This document shows positions 8,284-18,370 of a DNA stretch of 56,950 bases, in pieces. Made by a program: the position numbers and the translations under genes. Position 1 is the first letter of the stretch. Each line of letters begins with the position of its first letter. The notes under the pieces are model-generated. The model had not been told where the DNA came from, ran no database searches, and saw only the letters and a list, made by a program, of their open reading frames with translations. Source of the stretch: Planctomycetota bacterium (GTDB lineage Bacteria > Planctomycetota > Phycisphaerae > Phycisphaerales > SM1A02); the NCBI GenBank assembly GCA_016873255.1, contig VGXR01000012.1:1-56950 (forward strand), written 5' to 3'.

Positions 8284-8289
8284 TACGAT
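8284..8289 (+). promoter_or_regulatory. Predicted -10 element (TACGAT) of purB
   Basis: TACGAT exactly 6 nt before the purB GTG, in the 19-nt gap after plsY; suggests an additional leaderless promoter inside the cluster. Confidence 0.45.
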
Positions 8290-8295
8290 CCCCGC

Positions 8296-9738
8296 GTGGC
8301 AACCGACCCGAACGCCGGCTACCGATCGCCGCTGGAGACCCGCAACGCGAGCGCGGCGATGCGCGCCGCATGGAGCGCGCAGCGCAAGTTCGGCACGTGG
8401 CGGCGCATCTGGACGGCGCTCGCGGAGTCGCAGCACGCCGTCGGCCTGCCCGTCACCGCCGCGCAGGCGGCCGAGCTGCGCGCGCACCTCGACGACATCG
8501 ACTTCGCCGCCGCGGCCGCGCACGAGAAGCGCCTGCGCCACGACGTGATGGCCCACGTGCATGCCTACGGCGATGCCGCACCCGGCGCGCGCGCCATCAT
8601 CCACCTCGGCGCCACCAGCCAGGACGTGGTGTGCAACGCCGACACGCTGATCCTGCGCGATGCGCTCGCGCTCGTCGCCGGCAAGCTCGCGCGCGCCATC
8701 GACCGCGCGGCCGCGTTCGCCGCCGCGCACCGCGCGCTGCCGACGCTCGGCTTCACGCACTACCAGCCGGCGCAGCCGACCACGGTGGGCAAGCGCGCCA
8801 CGCTCTGGGCGCAGGACCTGGCCATCGCGCTCGAGGAGGTGGAGCTGCGGCTTGCCGCGCTGCGCCTGCGCGGGCTGCGCGGCGCCACGGGGACGCAGGC
8901 CTCCTACCTGGGCCTCTGCGGCGGCGACCCGCGCAGGGTGGACGAGCTCGAGCGCCGCTTCGCCGCCGCGCTCGGCTGGCCCGCCGACCGCCTCTGGAGC
9001 GTGTGCGGCCAGACCTACCCGCGGCTCGTCGATGCGCAGGTGCTCGGCTCGCTCGCCGTGTCCGCCGCCGCCATCCACAAGTGCTGCAACGACCTGCGCC
9101 TCCTCGCCAACCTCAAGGAGGTGGAGGAGCCGTTCGAGAAGGACCAGATCGGCTCGAGCGCCATGGCCTACAAGCGCAACCCCATGCGCTGCGAGCGCGC
9201 CACGGGCCTCGCGCGCTTCGTGATGAACCTCTCCGGGAACGCACTCGACACCGCCGCCACGCAGTGGTTCGAGCGCACGCTCGACGACAGCGCCAACCGC
9301 CGCCTCTCGCTGCCCGAGGCGTTCCTTGCCCTCGACGGCGCGCTCGACATCCTGGCGAACGTGCTCGGCGGGCTCGTGGTGCACCCGGCGATCATCCGCG
9401 CGCACCTGGAGGCGGAACTCCCGTTCATGGCGAGCGAGGACATCCTGCTGGCGGCCGCCGCGCGCGGCGCGGACCGGCAGGAGGCGCACGAGGCCATCCG
9501 GCGCCACAGCCTGGAGGCCGGCCGCCGCGTGAAGGAGCACGGTGCGGCCAACGACCTGCTCGAACGCCTCAAGGGCGACCCGATGTTCGCGGGCCTCGAC
9601 TGGGGTGCCGTCAGCGATCCCGCGCGCCACGTCGGGCGCGCGCCGGAGCAGGTGGACAGGTTCATCGCCGAGGTCGTCGCCCCGATCCGCGCCCGGCACG
9701 CGGGCGCCCTTGCCGAGGAGCCGGCACTCGAGGTCTGA
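8296..9738 (+). CDS. purB: Adenylosuccinate lyase
   Basis: 480 aa. Splits SAICAR to AICAR plus fumarate and adenylosuccinate to AMP plus fumarate in purine synthesis. The fumarase/aspartase superfamily signature is seen as GSSAMAYKRNPMRCE, with the catalytic Ser in its flexible loop, and a TSQDV motif (HLGATSQDVV) supplies the substrate-binding region, followed by TLGFTHYQPAQPTT with the catalytic His. Start is GTG 8296 (VATDPNAGYRSP), directly after plsY and 6 nt after a TACGAT box; upstream in-frame extension runs into plsY. A 3-nt gap... two bases separate its stop from the next ATG, implying co-transcription. Confidence 0.95.
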   Translation: MATDPNAGYRSPLETRNASAAMRAAWSAQRKFGTWRRIWTALAESQHAVGLPVTAAQAAELRAHLDDIDFAAAAAHEKRLRHDVMAHVHAYGDAAPGARAIIHLGATSQDVVCNADTLILRDALALVAGKLARAIDRAAAFAAAHRALPTLGFTHYQPAQPTTVGKRATLWAQDLAIALEEVELRLAALRLRGLRGATGTQASYLGLCGGDPRRVDELERRFAAALGWPADRLWSVCGQTYPRLVDAQVLGSLAVSAAAIHKCCNDLRLLANLKEVEEPFEKDQIGSSAMAYKRNPMRCERATGLARFVMNLSGNALDTAATQWFERTLDDSANRRLSLPEAFLALDGALDILANVLGGLVVHPAIIRAHLEAELPFMASEDILLAAAARGADRQEAHEAIRRHSLEAGRRVKEHGAANDLLERLKGDPMFAGLDWGAVSDPARHVGRAPEQVDRFIAEVVAPIRARHAGALAEEPALEV

Positions 9739-9740
9739 GC

Positions 9741-10310
9741 ATGGCACTGCCCCGGATGAAGCCAGAGTCCACCGCCCTGCTCGTGGTCGACGTGCAGGAG
9801 CGGCTGATGCCGACCATCGCCGATGCCGCACGGATGCAGGCCAATTGCGCGCTGCTGGCGCGCGCGGCGGGGGTGCTGGGGATGCCCGTGATCTGCACCG
9901 AGCAGTACGTGAAGGGGCTGGGCCACACGGTGCCGGCCGTGCGCGAGGCGCTGCCGGCGACGGCGCACGTGATCGAGAAGACGCGCTTCAGCGCGTTGGT
10001 GGACGGCGTCCGCGCGGCGCTGCGCACCCACCGCACCCCGAACGTCCTGGTGTGCGGCGTCGAGGCCCACGTGTGCGTGCTGCAGACGGTGCTCGACCTC
10101 GTGGGCGCGGGCTGGACGGTCTTCCACGCGACGGACGCGATCTCGGCGGGCCAGCCCGACCAGGTGGCGCCGGCCTTCCGCCGGATGGAGCGCGCGGGCG
10201 CACTTCCCTCCGGCACGCTCGGGGCCATGTACGAACTCGTCTCCGACGCCGCGGATCCCCGTTTCCGCGACATCCTGGCGCTCGCGAAGCAGGTCGCGAA
10301 AGAGAGCTGA
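9741..10310 (+). CDS. Isochorismatase-family cysteine hydrolase
   Basis: 189 aa. Alpha/beta hydrolase of the isochorismatase/nicotinamidase superfamily: N-terminal ALLVVDVQERLMP carries the catalytic Asp, the ICTEQYVKGLG segment the middle motif, and VLVCGVEAHVCVLQT the nucleophile Cys preceded by the cis-peptide-like motif. This form resembles YcaC-type hydrolases; the true substrate cannot be deduced. It follows purB by two bases, so it is likely co-transcribed. Its stop codon is embedded in the 5' arm of a strong 12-bp hairpin that probably terminates the plsY-purB cluster. Confidence 0.88.
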   Translation: MALPRMKPESTALLVVDVQERLMPTIADAARMQANCALLARAAGVLGMPVICTEQYVKGLGHTVPAVREALPATAHVIEKTRFSALVDGVRAALRTHRTPNVLVCGVEAHVCVLQTVLDLVGAGWTVFHATDAISAGQPDQVAPAFRRMERAGALPSGTLGAMYELVSDAADPRFRDILALAKQVAKES

Positions 10311-10334
10311 CGCGCCCGCACGGGGCGCGTCAGC
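10306..10334. terminator. Strong bidirectional terminator-like hairpin
   Basis: A perfect 12-bp GC-rich stem (10306-10317 with 10323-10334) and a 5-nt loop. The stop codon of the isochorismatase-like gene lies inside the stem. It separates convergent genes. No T-tract follows on either strand, so it may act with Rho or as an mRNA end-stabiliser. Confidence 0.65.
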
Positions 10335-10376
10335 GGTCCATCGATTCGGCGTCGGCGCCCCGCGGCGGGCAGGCGC

Positions 10377-10565
10377 TCAGGCCTGGCCGCCCTCGGACGC
10401 ATCGCGCAGGTTGAGCACGGCCTGCCGCACGGACTGCGCGCATTCCTTGATTTCCTGCATGGTCTTGCGGACCCGGGTGCCAGCGGCCTTGTTGCCGCCG
10501 ATGGCCTTCTTGATGTCCTCGTCGCACTCCACGATCAGCTTCTTCATGCGCTCGTATGCGTCCAT
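10377..10565 (-). CDS. Histone H1-like (Hc1 family) small DNA-binding protein
   Basis: 62 aa. It matches the conserved N-terminal domain of the Hc1 family (chlamydial histone-like protein and its relatives in Bacteroidetes and planctomycetes), including the hallmark GGNKAAGTRVRK at residues 23-34 followed by a helical MQEIKE segment. Unlike chlamydial Hc1 it has no Lys/Ala-rich tail, so it is a minimal form; net charge is only mildly positive. Expected role: nucleoid association. ATG 10565 has a good Shine-Dalgarno (AGGAG, 7 nt spacing), and a TACGCT box at 10668-10673 suggests a leader of about 95 nt, unusually long for this window. Confidence 0.85.
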   Translation of the reverse strand: MDAYERMKKLIVECDEDIKKAIGGNKAAGTRVRKTMQEIKECAQSVRQAVLNLRDASEGGQA

Positions 10566-10667
10566 GGATGGTCTCCTGTCTGCGAGTTGCCCGGCACGCG
10601 GAAGGGCCGCACCGGGGGAAGTGGTCGAACGCGAGGGGGCAGATCCTCCGCCACGCCGATCGGTCGG

Positions 10668-10673
10668 AGCGTA
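10668..10673 (-). promoter_or_regulatory. Predicted -10 element (TACGCT) of Hc1-like gene
   Basis: TACGCT about 102 nt upstream of the Hc1-like ATG, in the 244-bp divergent region with the FabZ-like gene. That region holds no other feature I can name besides this and the TATGCT box. Confidence 0.35.
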
Positions 10674-10772
10674 CCCGCGCCGGGCAGGTCTCGGGAGCCC
10701 TGATCCAGAAATACCCGCATTGAGCGCCCCCAAACGGGGTTTTATGCCCAATGAGTACCCCGCAGGCAGGGG

Positions 10773-10778
10773 TATGCT
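10773..10778 (+). promoter_or_regulatory. Predicted -10 element (TATGCT) of FabZ-like gene
   Basis: TATGCT 31 nt upstream of GTG 10810; the predicted leader then contains an AAGGA Shine-Dalgarno 6 nt before the GTG. Confidence 0.45.
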
Positions 10779-10809
10779 CCCCGCCGGTCTCAACCCCCAA
10801 GGAACCCTC

Positions 10810-11283
10810 GTGGCCACTGAACTGGTTCTTGACCTCGACTCGCTCGACCTCTCGAGGGTCCTGTTTGGGCCCGAGGAACTGAACGACTCGCTCCCGCAGA
10901 CCGGGCACATGCGCCACTGCGACGAGGTCCTCTGGCACAACCCGGACTTCACGGCAGGCGTCGGCCACAAGCTGGTGCGGCCCGACGAATTCTGGGTGCC
11001 AGGCCACATCCCGGGCCGGCCGCTCCTGCCGGGGGTGCTGATGATCGAGGCGGCCGCGCAGATGGCCAGCTTCCTGAACACCAAGAGCGGGCGGGTGAAG
11101 GGGTTCCTCGGGTTCACCCGTTGCGACGAGGTCAGCTTCCGCGGGCAGGTGGTTCCCGGTGACCGACTGCTCCTGCTGGCCAACCTGATCGACTACAACC
11201 GCCGCCGCTTCGTGTCCCACTGCCAGGGGGTCGTGGACGGCAAGCTGGTGTTCGACGGCAAGATCACGGGCATGACCCTGTGA
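10810..11283 (+). CDS. FabZ-like 3-hydroxyacyl-ACP dehydratase (hotdog fold)
   Basis: 157 aa. The signature GHIPGRPLLPGVLMIEAAAQ (residues 65-84) matches the FabZ active-site helix, with catalytic His 66 and Glu 80; in FabZ the third residue is usually Phe (HFPG), here Ile. The length fits FabZ (about 150 aa). FabZ dehydrates 3-hydroxyacyl-ACP in fatty-acid elongation. It stands alone rather than beside lpx or fab genes, so it could be a paralogue with a specialised lipid role. GTG 10810 is chosen on an AAGGA at 6 nt and family length; ATG 10744 would add 22 unsupported residues. Confidence 0.82.
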   Translation: MATELVLDLDSLDLSRVLFGPEELNDSLPQTGHMRHCDEVLWHNPDFTAGVGHKLVRPDEFWVPGHIPGRPLLPGVLMIEAAAQMASFLNTKSGRVKGFLGFTRCDEVSFRGQVVPGDRLLLLANLIDYNRRRFVSHCQGVVDGKLVFDGKITGMTL

Positions 11284-11303
11284 CGCCCGCGAGGCCGGAC
11301 GCG

Positions 11304-11309
11304 TAGCGT
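11304..11309 (+). promoter_or_regulatory. Possible -10 element (TAGCGT) of manA
   Basis: TAGCGT 7 nt before ATG 11317. Weakest match of the series but at the same distance as others. Confidence 0.3.
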
Positions 11310-11316
11310 GACATCC

Positions 11317-12380
11317 ATGCCGCTGCCCCCGCTGAGGTTTGCCCCGATCCTGAAGTCCCGCGCCTGGGGCGGGCGTTCGCTGGCGCAGTTCGGCAAGCCC
11401 GTGCCGCCCGCCCCCGCGCCGCCGACCGGCGAGAGCTGGGAGATCGCCGACCTCGCGCCGCCCGTGGCGGACGGCGTCTCGCGCGTGCACGGCGGGCCCT
11501 TCGACGGCCGCTCCGTCTCGGAACTCATCGACACGCACCGCGCCGCGATGCTCGGCAGGGCCAGCCGGCCCGGGGAGCGGTTCCCGCTCCTGATCAAGTA
11601 CCTCGACGCCGCGGAGAACCTGTCCGTGCAGGTGCACCCGACCGCCGCGTACGCAGCACGCCACCCGGGCTCGCACCTCAAGACCGAGGCGTGGTTCGTG
11701 CTGCACGCGCAGCCCGGGGCACTGATCTACCGGGGCCTCCGCCCGGACGTCACGCCCGCCGAGTTCCGCCGCGCCATCGAAGCCGGCACCGCGGTCGATT
11801 GCCTGGTGCAGGAAGCCGTGCGGCCCGGCGACTGCATCCCGCTCGAGAGCGGGCTGTGCCACGCGCTGGGAGCGGGCGTGCTGGTGGCGGAGGTTCAGAC
11901 GCCGAGCGACACCACCTTCCGCGTCTACGACTGGAACCGCAACGACCCGGCACGGCCGCTCCACGTGGAGCAGGCCATGGACTGCATCCTCTTCGGCGCC
12001 GAGCAGCGGCTCGCGCAGGCGCCGATCACCGGGCTCGAGCGCGCCAACGCCCCGTGGAGCGACGGCCTGCGCACCGCCCTCCTCTGCCGAAACGCGCACT
12101 TCGCGATCGAGGCCGTCGAGGCGTCGCCTTCGGGGGACGCGGCACCCATCTCCTGCTCGAGCGACGGCGCCCCGTGCGTGCTGATGCTCGTGCGCGGCGA
12201 GGCGGTGATGGAATCCGAGGGCCATCGCCCGGAGCGCCTCGCGGCGGGCGACACGGTGCTGCTTCCCGCGGACCTCGCCGCAACCACCGTCGACCTCAGT
12301 CCGGGCGCGGTGATGCTGCAGGCGTCGACCGCGGGCCTCGGGATCGCCCCTGACGCGCCGCGCGCCGGAGAGCGCTCCGC

Positions 12381-12384
<4 letters not shown>
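11317..12384 (+). CDS. manA: Mannose-6-phosphate isomerase, class I
   Basis: 355 aa cupin-fold zinc enzyme that interconverts mannose 6-phosphate and fructose 6-phosphate, feeding GDP-mannose and surface polysaccharides. Zinc-site motifs are visible: the paired Gln/His in SVQVHPTAAYA, Glu in KTEAWFVL, and His in GLCHALGAGVLVAEVQTPSDTT; an invariant Arg follows in the VYDWNR motif. N-terminal KSRAWGG also matches the family. ATG 11317 is preferred to GTG 11308. The stop overlaps the next ATG (ATGA), so translation of the secreted beta-helix protein is coupled to it. No other sugar-nucleotide genes are adjacent. Confidence 0.9.
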
Positions 12385-15276
<2,892 letters not shown>

Positions 15277-15308
15277 CGGCCGGGCGCCCGGCATCCACGA
15301 GACCACCC

Positions 15309-15345
15309 CGCTCGGGGGCGCTCCGGCGCCCCCGAGCGCGATTTT
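15309..15345 (+). terminator. Rho-independent terminator after atpD
   Basis: Perfect 13-bp GC-rich stem (15309-15321 with 15326-15338) with a 4-nt loop, followed by a short ATTTT run. The clearest intrinsic terminator in the window. Confidence 0.85.
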
Positions 15346-15358
15346 GCGCAGGCACTGG

Positions 15359-15364
15359 TACAGT
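15359..15364 (+). promoter_or_regulatory. Predicted -10 element (TACAGT)
   Basis: TACAGT exactly 6 nt before ATG 15371, directly after the atpD terminator. Confidence 0.5.
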
Positions 15365-15370
15365 GACGGC

Positions 15371-15850
15371 ATGCTCGCACCGGCACTGCTCGCGGCCCTC
15401 GCCCTGCAGAACGCGCCCGCCCCTGCACCCGCCCCGCCGGTGCCGCCCGCGCAGCGACCGAAGCTCCTGGAGCGGTCGACGCTGCGGCCGACGCGGTCCG
15501 GCGAAGCCCGGCAGAACCATGCGCGGGAAGCCGCGCCGGAAACTGCGGCCGAGGAAGCTCCCCCGGCAGAAGCCCGCGCGGACACCGCGGCACAGGACGC
15601 GGCCGCGGTCGAGGCGGCGCAGCAGCCCGCGCCGGAGCCGGCACAGGGCGCGGTGCGCATCGCGCCGTCGGCCGTGGCACCGCAAGCACCCGCGGCCAGC
15701 GCCCCGGCCGCAGGTGCCGCCGGAGCGCGCAAGCCGTTCCCGCTGGGGAAGCTGGTCCCCGTGGCGGCGCTTGCCATCCTTGTCGGGCCCGCCATCGGCG
15801 CGATCTGGTTCCTCGGCCGCGTCGGCCCGCCGCGTGCGGCGCAGGGCTGA
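15371..15850 (+). CDS. Ala/Pro-rich protein with C-terminal membrane segment, unknown function
   Basis: 159 aa, not recognised. A short hydrophobic N-terminus (residues 2-12) may be a signal or anchor. Residues 14-120 are low-complexity Ala, Pro and Glu, likely disordered. A hydrophobic helix at about 128-150 (LVPVAALAILVGPAIGAIWFLG) predicts a transmembrane segment close to the end. It starts 6 nt after a TACAGT box and is convergent with the BamE-like lipoprotein gene, whose stop is 5 bases away. High GC and extreme composition mean a spurious ORF cannot be excluded, but the promoter-like element and membrane segment argue for a real gene. Confidence 0.6.
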   Translation: MLAPALLAALALQNAPAPAPAPPVPPAQRPKLLERSTLRPTRSGEARQNHAREAAPETAAEEAPPAEARADTAAQDAAAVEAAQQPAPEPAQGAVRIAPSAVAPQAPAASAPAAGAAGARKPFPLGKLVPVAALAILVGPAIGAIWFLGRVGPPRAAQG

Positions 15851-15855
15851 GACGC

Positions 15856-16281
15856 TCACTCCGCCGGCGTGGCGCGTGCGCGCACTGCGTCACCGAGCGC
15901 CTGCGGCTCCATGCTCCGGTGGCCCGTCGCCCACGCCGGCGGACGGAACCCGCTGACGCGGCCGTCGGCGCCGAAGAACACGCACCAGGCGCGCTCGTCG
16001 GCCTCGTCGGGGAACATCGCCCGCGTCGCCATGCTCGACAGCGTGTCGCCGAACTGCCAGCGCTCCATGGGCACGGCCGAAGGGCGTTCGCGCTCGGCGG
16101 CGTCGGGAGGAGGCGGCGCGTACGTGGACGACGGCCTGCCGAGGAGCGCCTCCACCTCCGCGTGGTCCATGCCCGCGCGCAGCCGGTTCCAGTTGGTCTC
16201 GTACGCAGGCGACTGGCACGCAGCCGAAGACAACACGGCCCCCGCCAGCGCCATCCGGGCACCAAGCCGCGCGGGGCGCAT
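15856..16281 (-). CDS. BamE/SmpA-like outer-membrane lipoprotein
   Basis: 141 aa. A signal peptide ends in a lipobox-like ...SSAAC with Cys 22. Residues about 30-55 (NWNRLRAGMDHAEVEALLGRP) match the SmpA/OmlA (BamE) motif in which a helix with 'G-M-...-V-..-LLG-P' packs on a small beta sheet; such domains occur in BamE and in other small envelope proteins. The rest is not distinctive. Its ATG 16281 shares a base with the stop of the DUF1573 gene (TGATG), so the two are co-translated. Confidence 0.65.
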   Translation of the reverse strand: MRPARLGARMALAGAVLSSAACQSPAYETNWNRLRAGMDHAEVEALLGRPSSTYAPPPPDAAERERPSAVPMERWQFGDTLSSMATRAMFPDEADERAWCVFFGADGRVSGFRPPAWATGHRSMEPQALGDAVRARATPAE

Positions 16282-17393
16282 CAGCGCGCGTCGCCGCCGG
16301 CCGCCGGAGCGGGCGCCTTGGTGGGGTTGCAGCCGTCGCAGCCGGCCGCGTCCGGCGCGCGCACGGTGCCGAAGAGCGTGAGCTGCTGGTCGCGTTCGCG
16401 GCCGAAGAGGCGCACGGGCGCGTAGATCATGCCCGTGCGCGGCCCCTTCGGGGTGACGCGCAGGTTGACCGTCCGGATGCCGTCCTTCACGGTCTGCCCG
16501 AGGAGCTCGACCTGGATCTCGGGCGAGCCGCACTCCACCGCGAGGATCTCCTCGCCGGGATCGTCCATCTCCGAGGAGAGGTCCGCCGATCCGCCCACGG
16601 AGATGCGGCCGGCATTGAGCCGGTAGTCCTTCATGCGGAACACCGAGTGCGGGATGGTGTCCTCGCTGCGCACCCACACGTCGAAGACCGGGCAATCGGG
16701 CCGATCGGTCTCGATCACGAGGTACGAGGGATGCTTCGGCTGCCACGCATCGAGGTCGTACTTGAGGAGGTACTGCGCGCGCGGGGCGGCGCCGGCCTCG
16801 AAGCCGATGTACTGCGGCTCCTGCCCGCCGACGGCGCACACGCGGAACGGCTTCTTGTCGAGGCTCTCGACGACGATCCGTCCCTGGCGCGGCTTGCCCT
16901 CGACCGCGTTGATGATCGACGGCACGCTCCGCACCGGCATTGCCGTCTCGCCGCGCAGCTGCACCTCGAGCACGCGCGCGTACCCGTCGATGGCGACCTT
17001 GATCGTGGCGCGGTGGAGCTGCGGCATGGACGCACCCTCCAGCACCGCCTCGAGCGTCTCGCTGCCGCCCGGGGGGATGACCTTGCCCGCGAGCGCGGTG
17101 GTGGTGGTGCACTTGCAGCTGGGGGTCACGGCCGCGATGGTGAGGGGCGCGGTCCCGGTGTTGCGGAGGGTGACCGACCCCTTTCCGCCTGCCCGCGGGG
17201 CCATGAACCCGAGGTCAAGGACCGCGGGCTCGATGGCGATGGGCGGCAGGTCGGCGGCCGACGCGGTTGCGGGCGCAGCGGGCGCCGGGGCCGGGGGGAC
17301 AGGAGCCTGCGCTCGGGCCACGGGCAGGCAGGCGGTTGCCATCAGCACCGGGAACAGCAGCGAACGGACGGCCGAGGATGCAGGGTGTCGCAT
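16281..17393 (-). CDS. Exported DUF1573-domain protein
   Basis: 370 aa. A signal peptide (about residues 1-30) precedes a Pro/Ala linker and a DUF1573-like immunoglobulin-type domain (about 50-130) with the family pattern LDLGFMAPRAGGKGSVTLRN and PSCKCTT. Further beta-rich segments follow, and the C-terminus has a CDGC pair. DUF1573 proteins are envelope proteins of unknown function and are abundant in planctomycetes and Bacteroidetes. The long upstream ORF extension is rejected: ATG 17393 begins the signal peptide and a TACACT box lies 11 nt upstream. Confidence 0.8.
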   Translation of the reverse strand: MRHPASSAVRSLLFPVLMATACLPVARAQAPVPPAPAPAAPATASAADLPPIAIEPAVLDLGFMAPRAGGKGSVTLRNTGTAPLTIAAVTPSCKCTTTTALAGKVIPPGGSETLEAVLEGASMPQLHRATIKVAIDGYARVLEVQLRGETAMPVRSVPSIINAVEGKPRQGRIVVESLDKKPFRVCAVGGQEPQYIGFEAGAAPRAQYLLKYDLDAWQPKHPSYLVIETDRPDCPVFDVWVRSEDTIPHSVFRMKDYRLNAGRISVGGSADLSSEMDDPGEEILAVECGSPEIQVELLGQTVKDGIRTVNLRVTPKGPRTGMIYAPVRLFGRERDQQLTLFGTVRAPDAAGCDGCNPTKAPAPAAGGDAR

Positions 17394-17404
17394 GGGAGAT
17401 CCCG

Positions 17405-17410
17405 AGTGTA
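17405..17410 (-). promoter_or_regulatory. Predicted -10 element (TACACT) of DUF1573 operon
   Basis: TACACT 11 nt upstream of ATG 17393. Confidence 0.45.
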
Positions 17411-17701
17411 GACCCCCCGGAAGGCAGCTTCGCCACGGGCTGCACCCCAGAGCCAAGGTTTCCGGACGCTGATTGCAGCGAGGGCAGGCTGATTCGGACC
17501 CAAATGAAATCCCGTTCCTTCCCATGATGCATTCGAGGGCTACTTTGCGACTGTACTTGAGGAAGAAGGCCACGGCGCATGGCGTACGGCGCCCGACCGA
17601 ACTCCAGACAAGACCTCGAGACCTGGCGATGCCTCACGGCATTTCCCGTCTCGGGCGCGCCCGAAAGGGCGTGACCTACCAAGCCCTTTTCCCTCCCTCC
17701 G

Positions 17702-17735
17702 CCCCCAGGTCCTCACGGACTTGGGGGTATTTCCT
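17702..17735 (+). terminator. Terminator-like hairpin upstream of efp
   Basis: An 11-bp stem with one G-T pair (17702-17712 with 17717-17727), a 4-nt loop and a following TATTTCCTT. There is no plus-strand gene upstream for it to terminate, which suggests either a small RNA or insulation of efp. Confidence 0.55.
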
Positions 17736-17742
17736 TACCCGC

Positions 17743-17748
17743 TATCCT
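17743..17748 (+). promoter_or_regulatory. Predicted -10 element (TATCCT) of efp
   Basis: TATCCT 28 nt upstream of GTG 17777; a TTGGGG at 17722-17727 gives a candidate -35 with a spacer of about 15 bp. Confidence 0.45.
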
Positions 17749-17776
17749 CCCCTCCCCCGAACCAGGAGATCGCTGA

Positions 17777-18331
17777 GTGAAGTCCACCGACCTGCGCCCC
17801 AACATGGGCATCAAGCTCGACAGCCGCCTCTACCTCATCACCAAGGTGGAGCACCGGACGCCGGGCAACCTGCGGGCGTTCGTCCAGGTCACCATCCGCG
17901 ACCTCAACAGCGGCTCGATCATCGAGAAGCGCCTGCGCTCCGGCGAGGAAGTCGAGCAGGTCGACCTCGACCGCCGCGGCATGGAGTACCTCTACGAGCA
18001 GGGCGGCAAGCACGTGTTCATGGACCTCGAGTCCTACGAGCAGGTGGAGCTCTCCAAGGACTTCGTCGCCGACCTGCCGCTCTACGTGCTTCCCAACACG
18101 CAGGTGGTGGTCCTCTGGTGCGACGGCAAGCCGATCTCGGTGGAACTGCCGCTCACGGCCATCCTGACCGTGACCGACACCCCGCCCGGCATCAAGGGCG
18201 CCACGGCCACCAACCAGCTCAAGGAAGCCACCTGCGAGACCGGCCTCAAGACCCGGGTCCCGCCGTTCATCACGACCGGCGAGAAGATCGTGGTGAGCAC
18301 CGAGGACGGCTCGTACCGCGAGCGCGCCTGA
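17777..18331 (+). CDS. efp: Elongation factor P
   Basis: 184 aa, three beta-barrel domains; relieves ribosome stalling at polyproline stretches. The tip of the first domain reads HRTPGNLRAF (residues 26-35): the residue aligned to the modified Lys 34 of E. coli EF-P (PGKG) is Asn 31, so neither lysine beta-lysylation nor simple hydroxylation is possible at that site; Arg 33 lies two residues on. GTG 17777 has an AGGAG Shine-Dalgarno at 8 nt. The window encodes many Pro-rich proteins (TonB-like, ExbD tail, 159-aa protein) that would need EF-P. It is convergent with transketolase. Confidence 0.92.
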   Translation: MKSTDLRPNMGIKLDSRLYLITKVEHRTPGNLRAFVQVTIRDLNSGSIIEKRLRSGEEVEQVDLDRRGMEYLYEQGGKHVFMDLESYEQVELSKDFVADLPLYVLPNTQVVVLWCDGKPISVELPLTAILTVTDTPPGIKGATATNQLKEATCETGLKTRVPPFITTGEKIVVSTEDGSYRERA

Positions 18332-18370
18332 CGGCAAGTCGGTCCCCCGCCCCGGTTTCGGTTGCCGATC

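Larger units (their letters stand above)
17394..17776. other. 383-bp intergenic region with two hairpins, no gene recognised
   Basis: No convincing ORF or tRNA. Base composition is visibly less GC-rich from about 17440 to 17640 than in the flanking genes. Hairpins occur at 17664-17689 (7-bp stem, 12-nt loop, then TTCCC) and 17702-17727. It also holds the predicted -10 boxes of the DUF1573 gene (17405-17410) and efp (17743-17748). A small RNA between 17420 and 17700 is possible but unproven. Confidence 0.5.

Noticed and set aside
17394-17573. N-terminal extension of the DUF1573 gene
   Set aside because: It would hide the signal peptide that begins at ATG 17393, and a -10-like box lies just upstream of that ATG.
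17394-17776. tRNA or known structured RNA in the efp upstream region
   Set aside because: No T-loop GGTTCGA-type box or cloverleaf and none of the SRP RNA, tmRNA or RNase P core motifs were seen.
18332-18367. Hairpin between efp and tkt (6-bp arms 18332-18337 and 18362-18367)
   Set aside because: The loop is 24 nt and inner pairing is weak; not strong enough to call a terminator.
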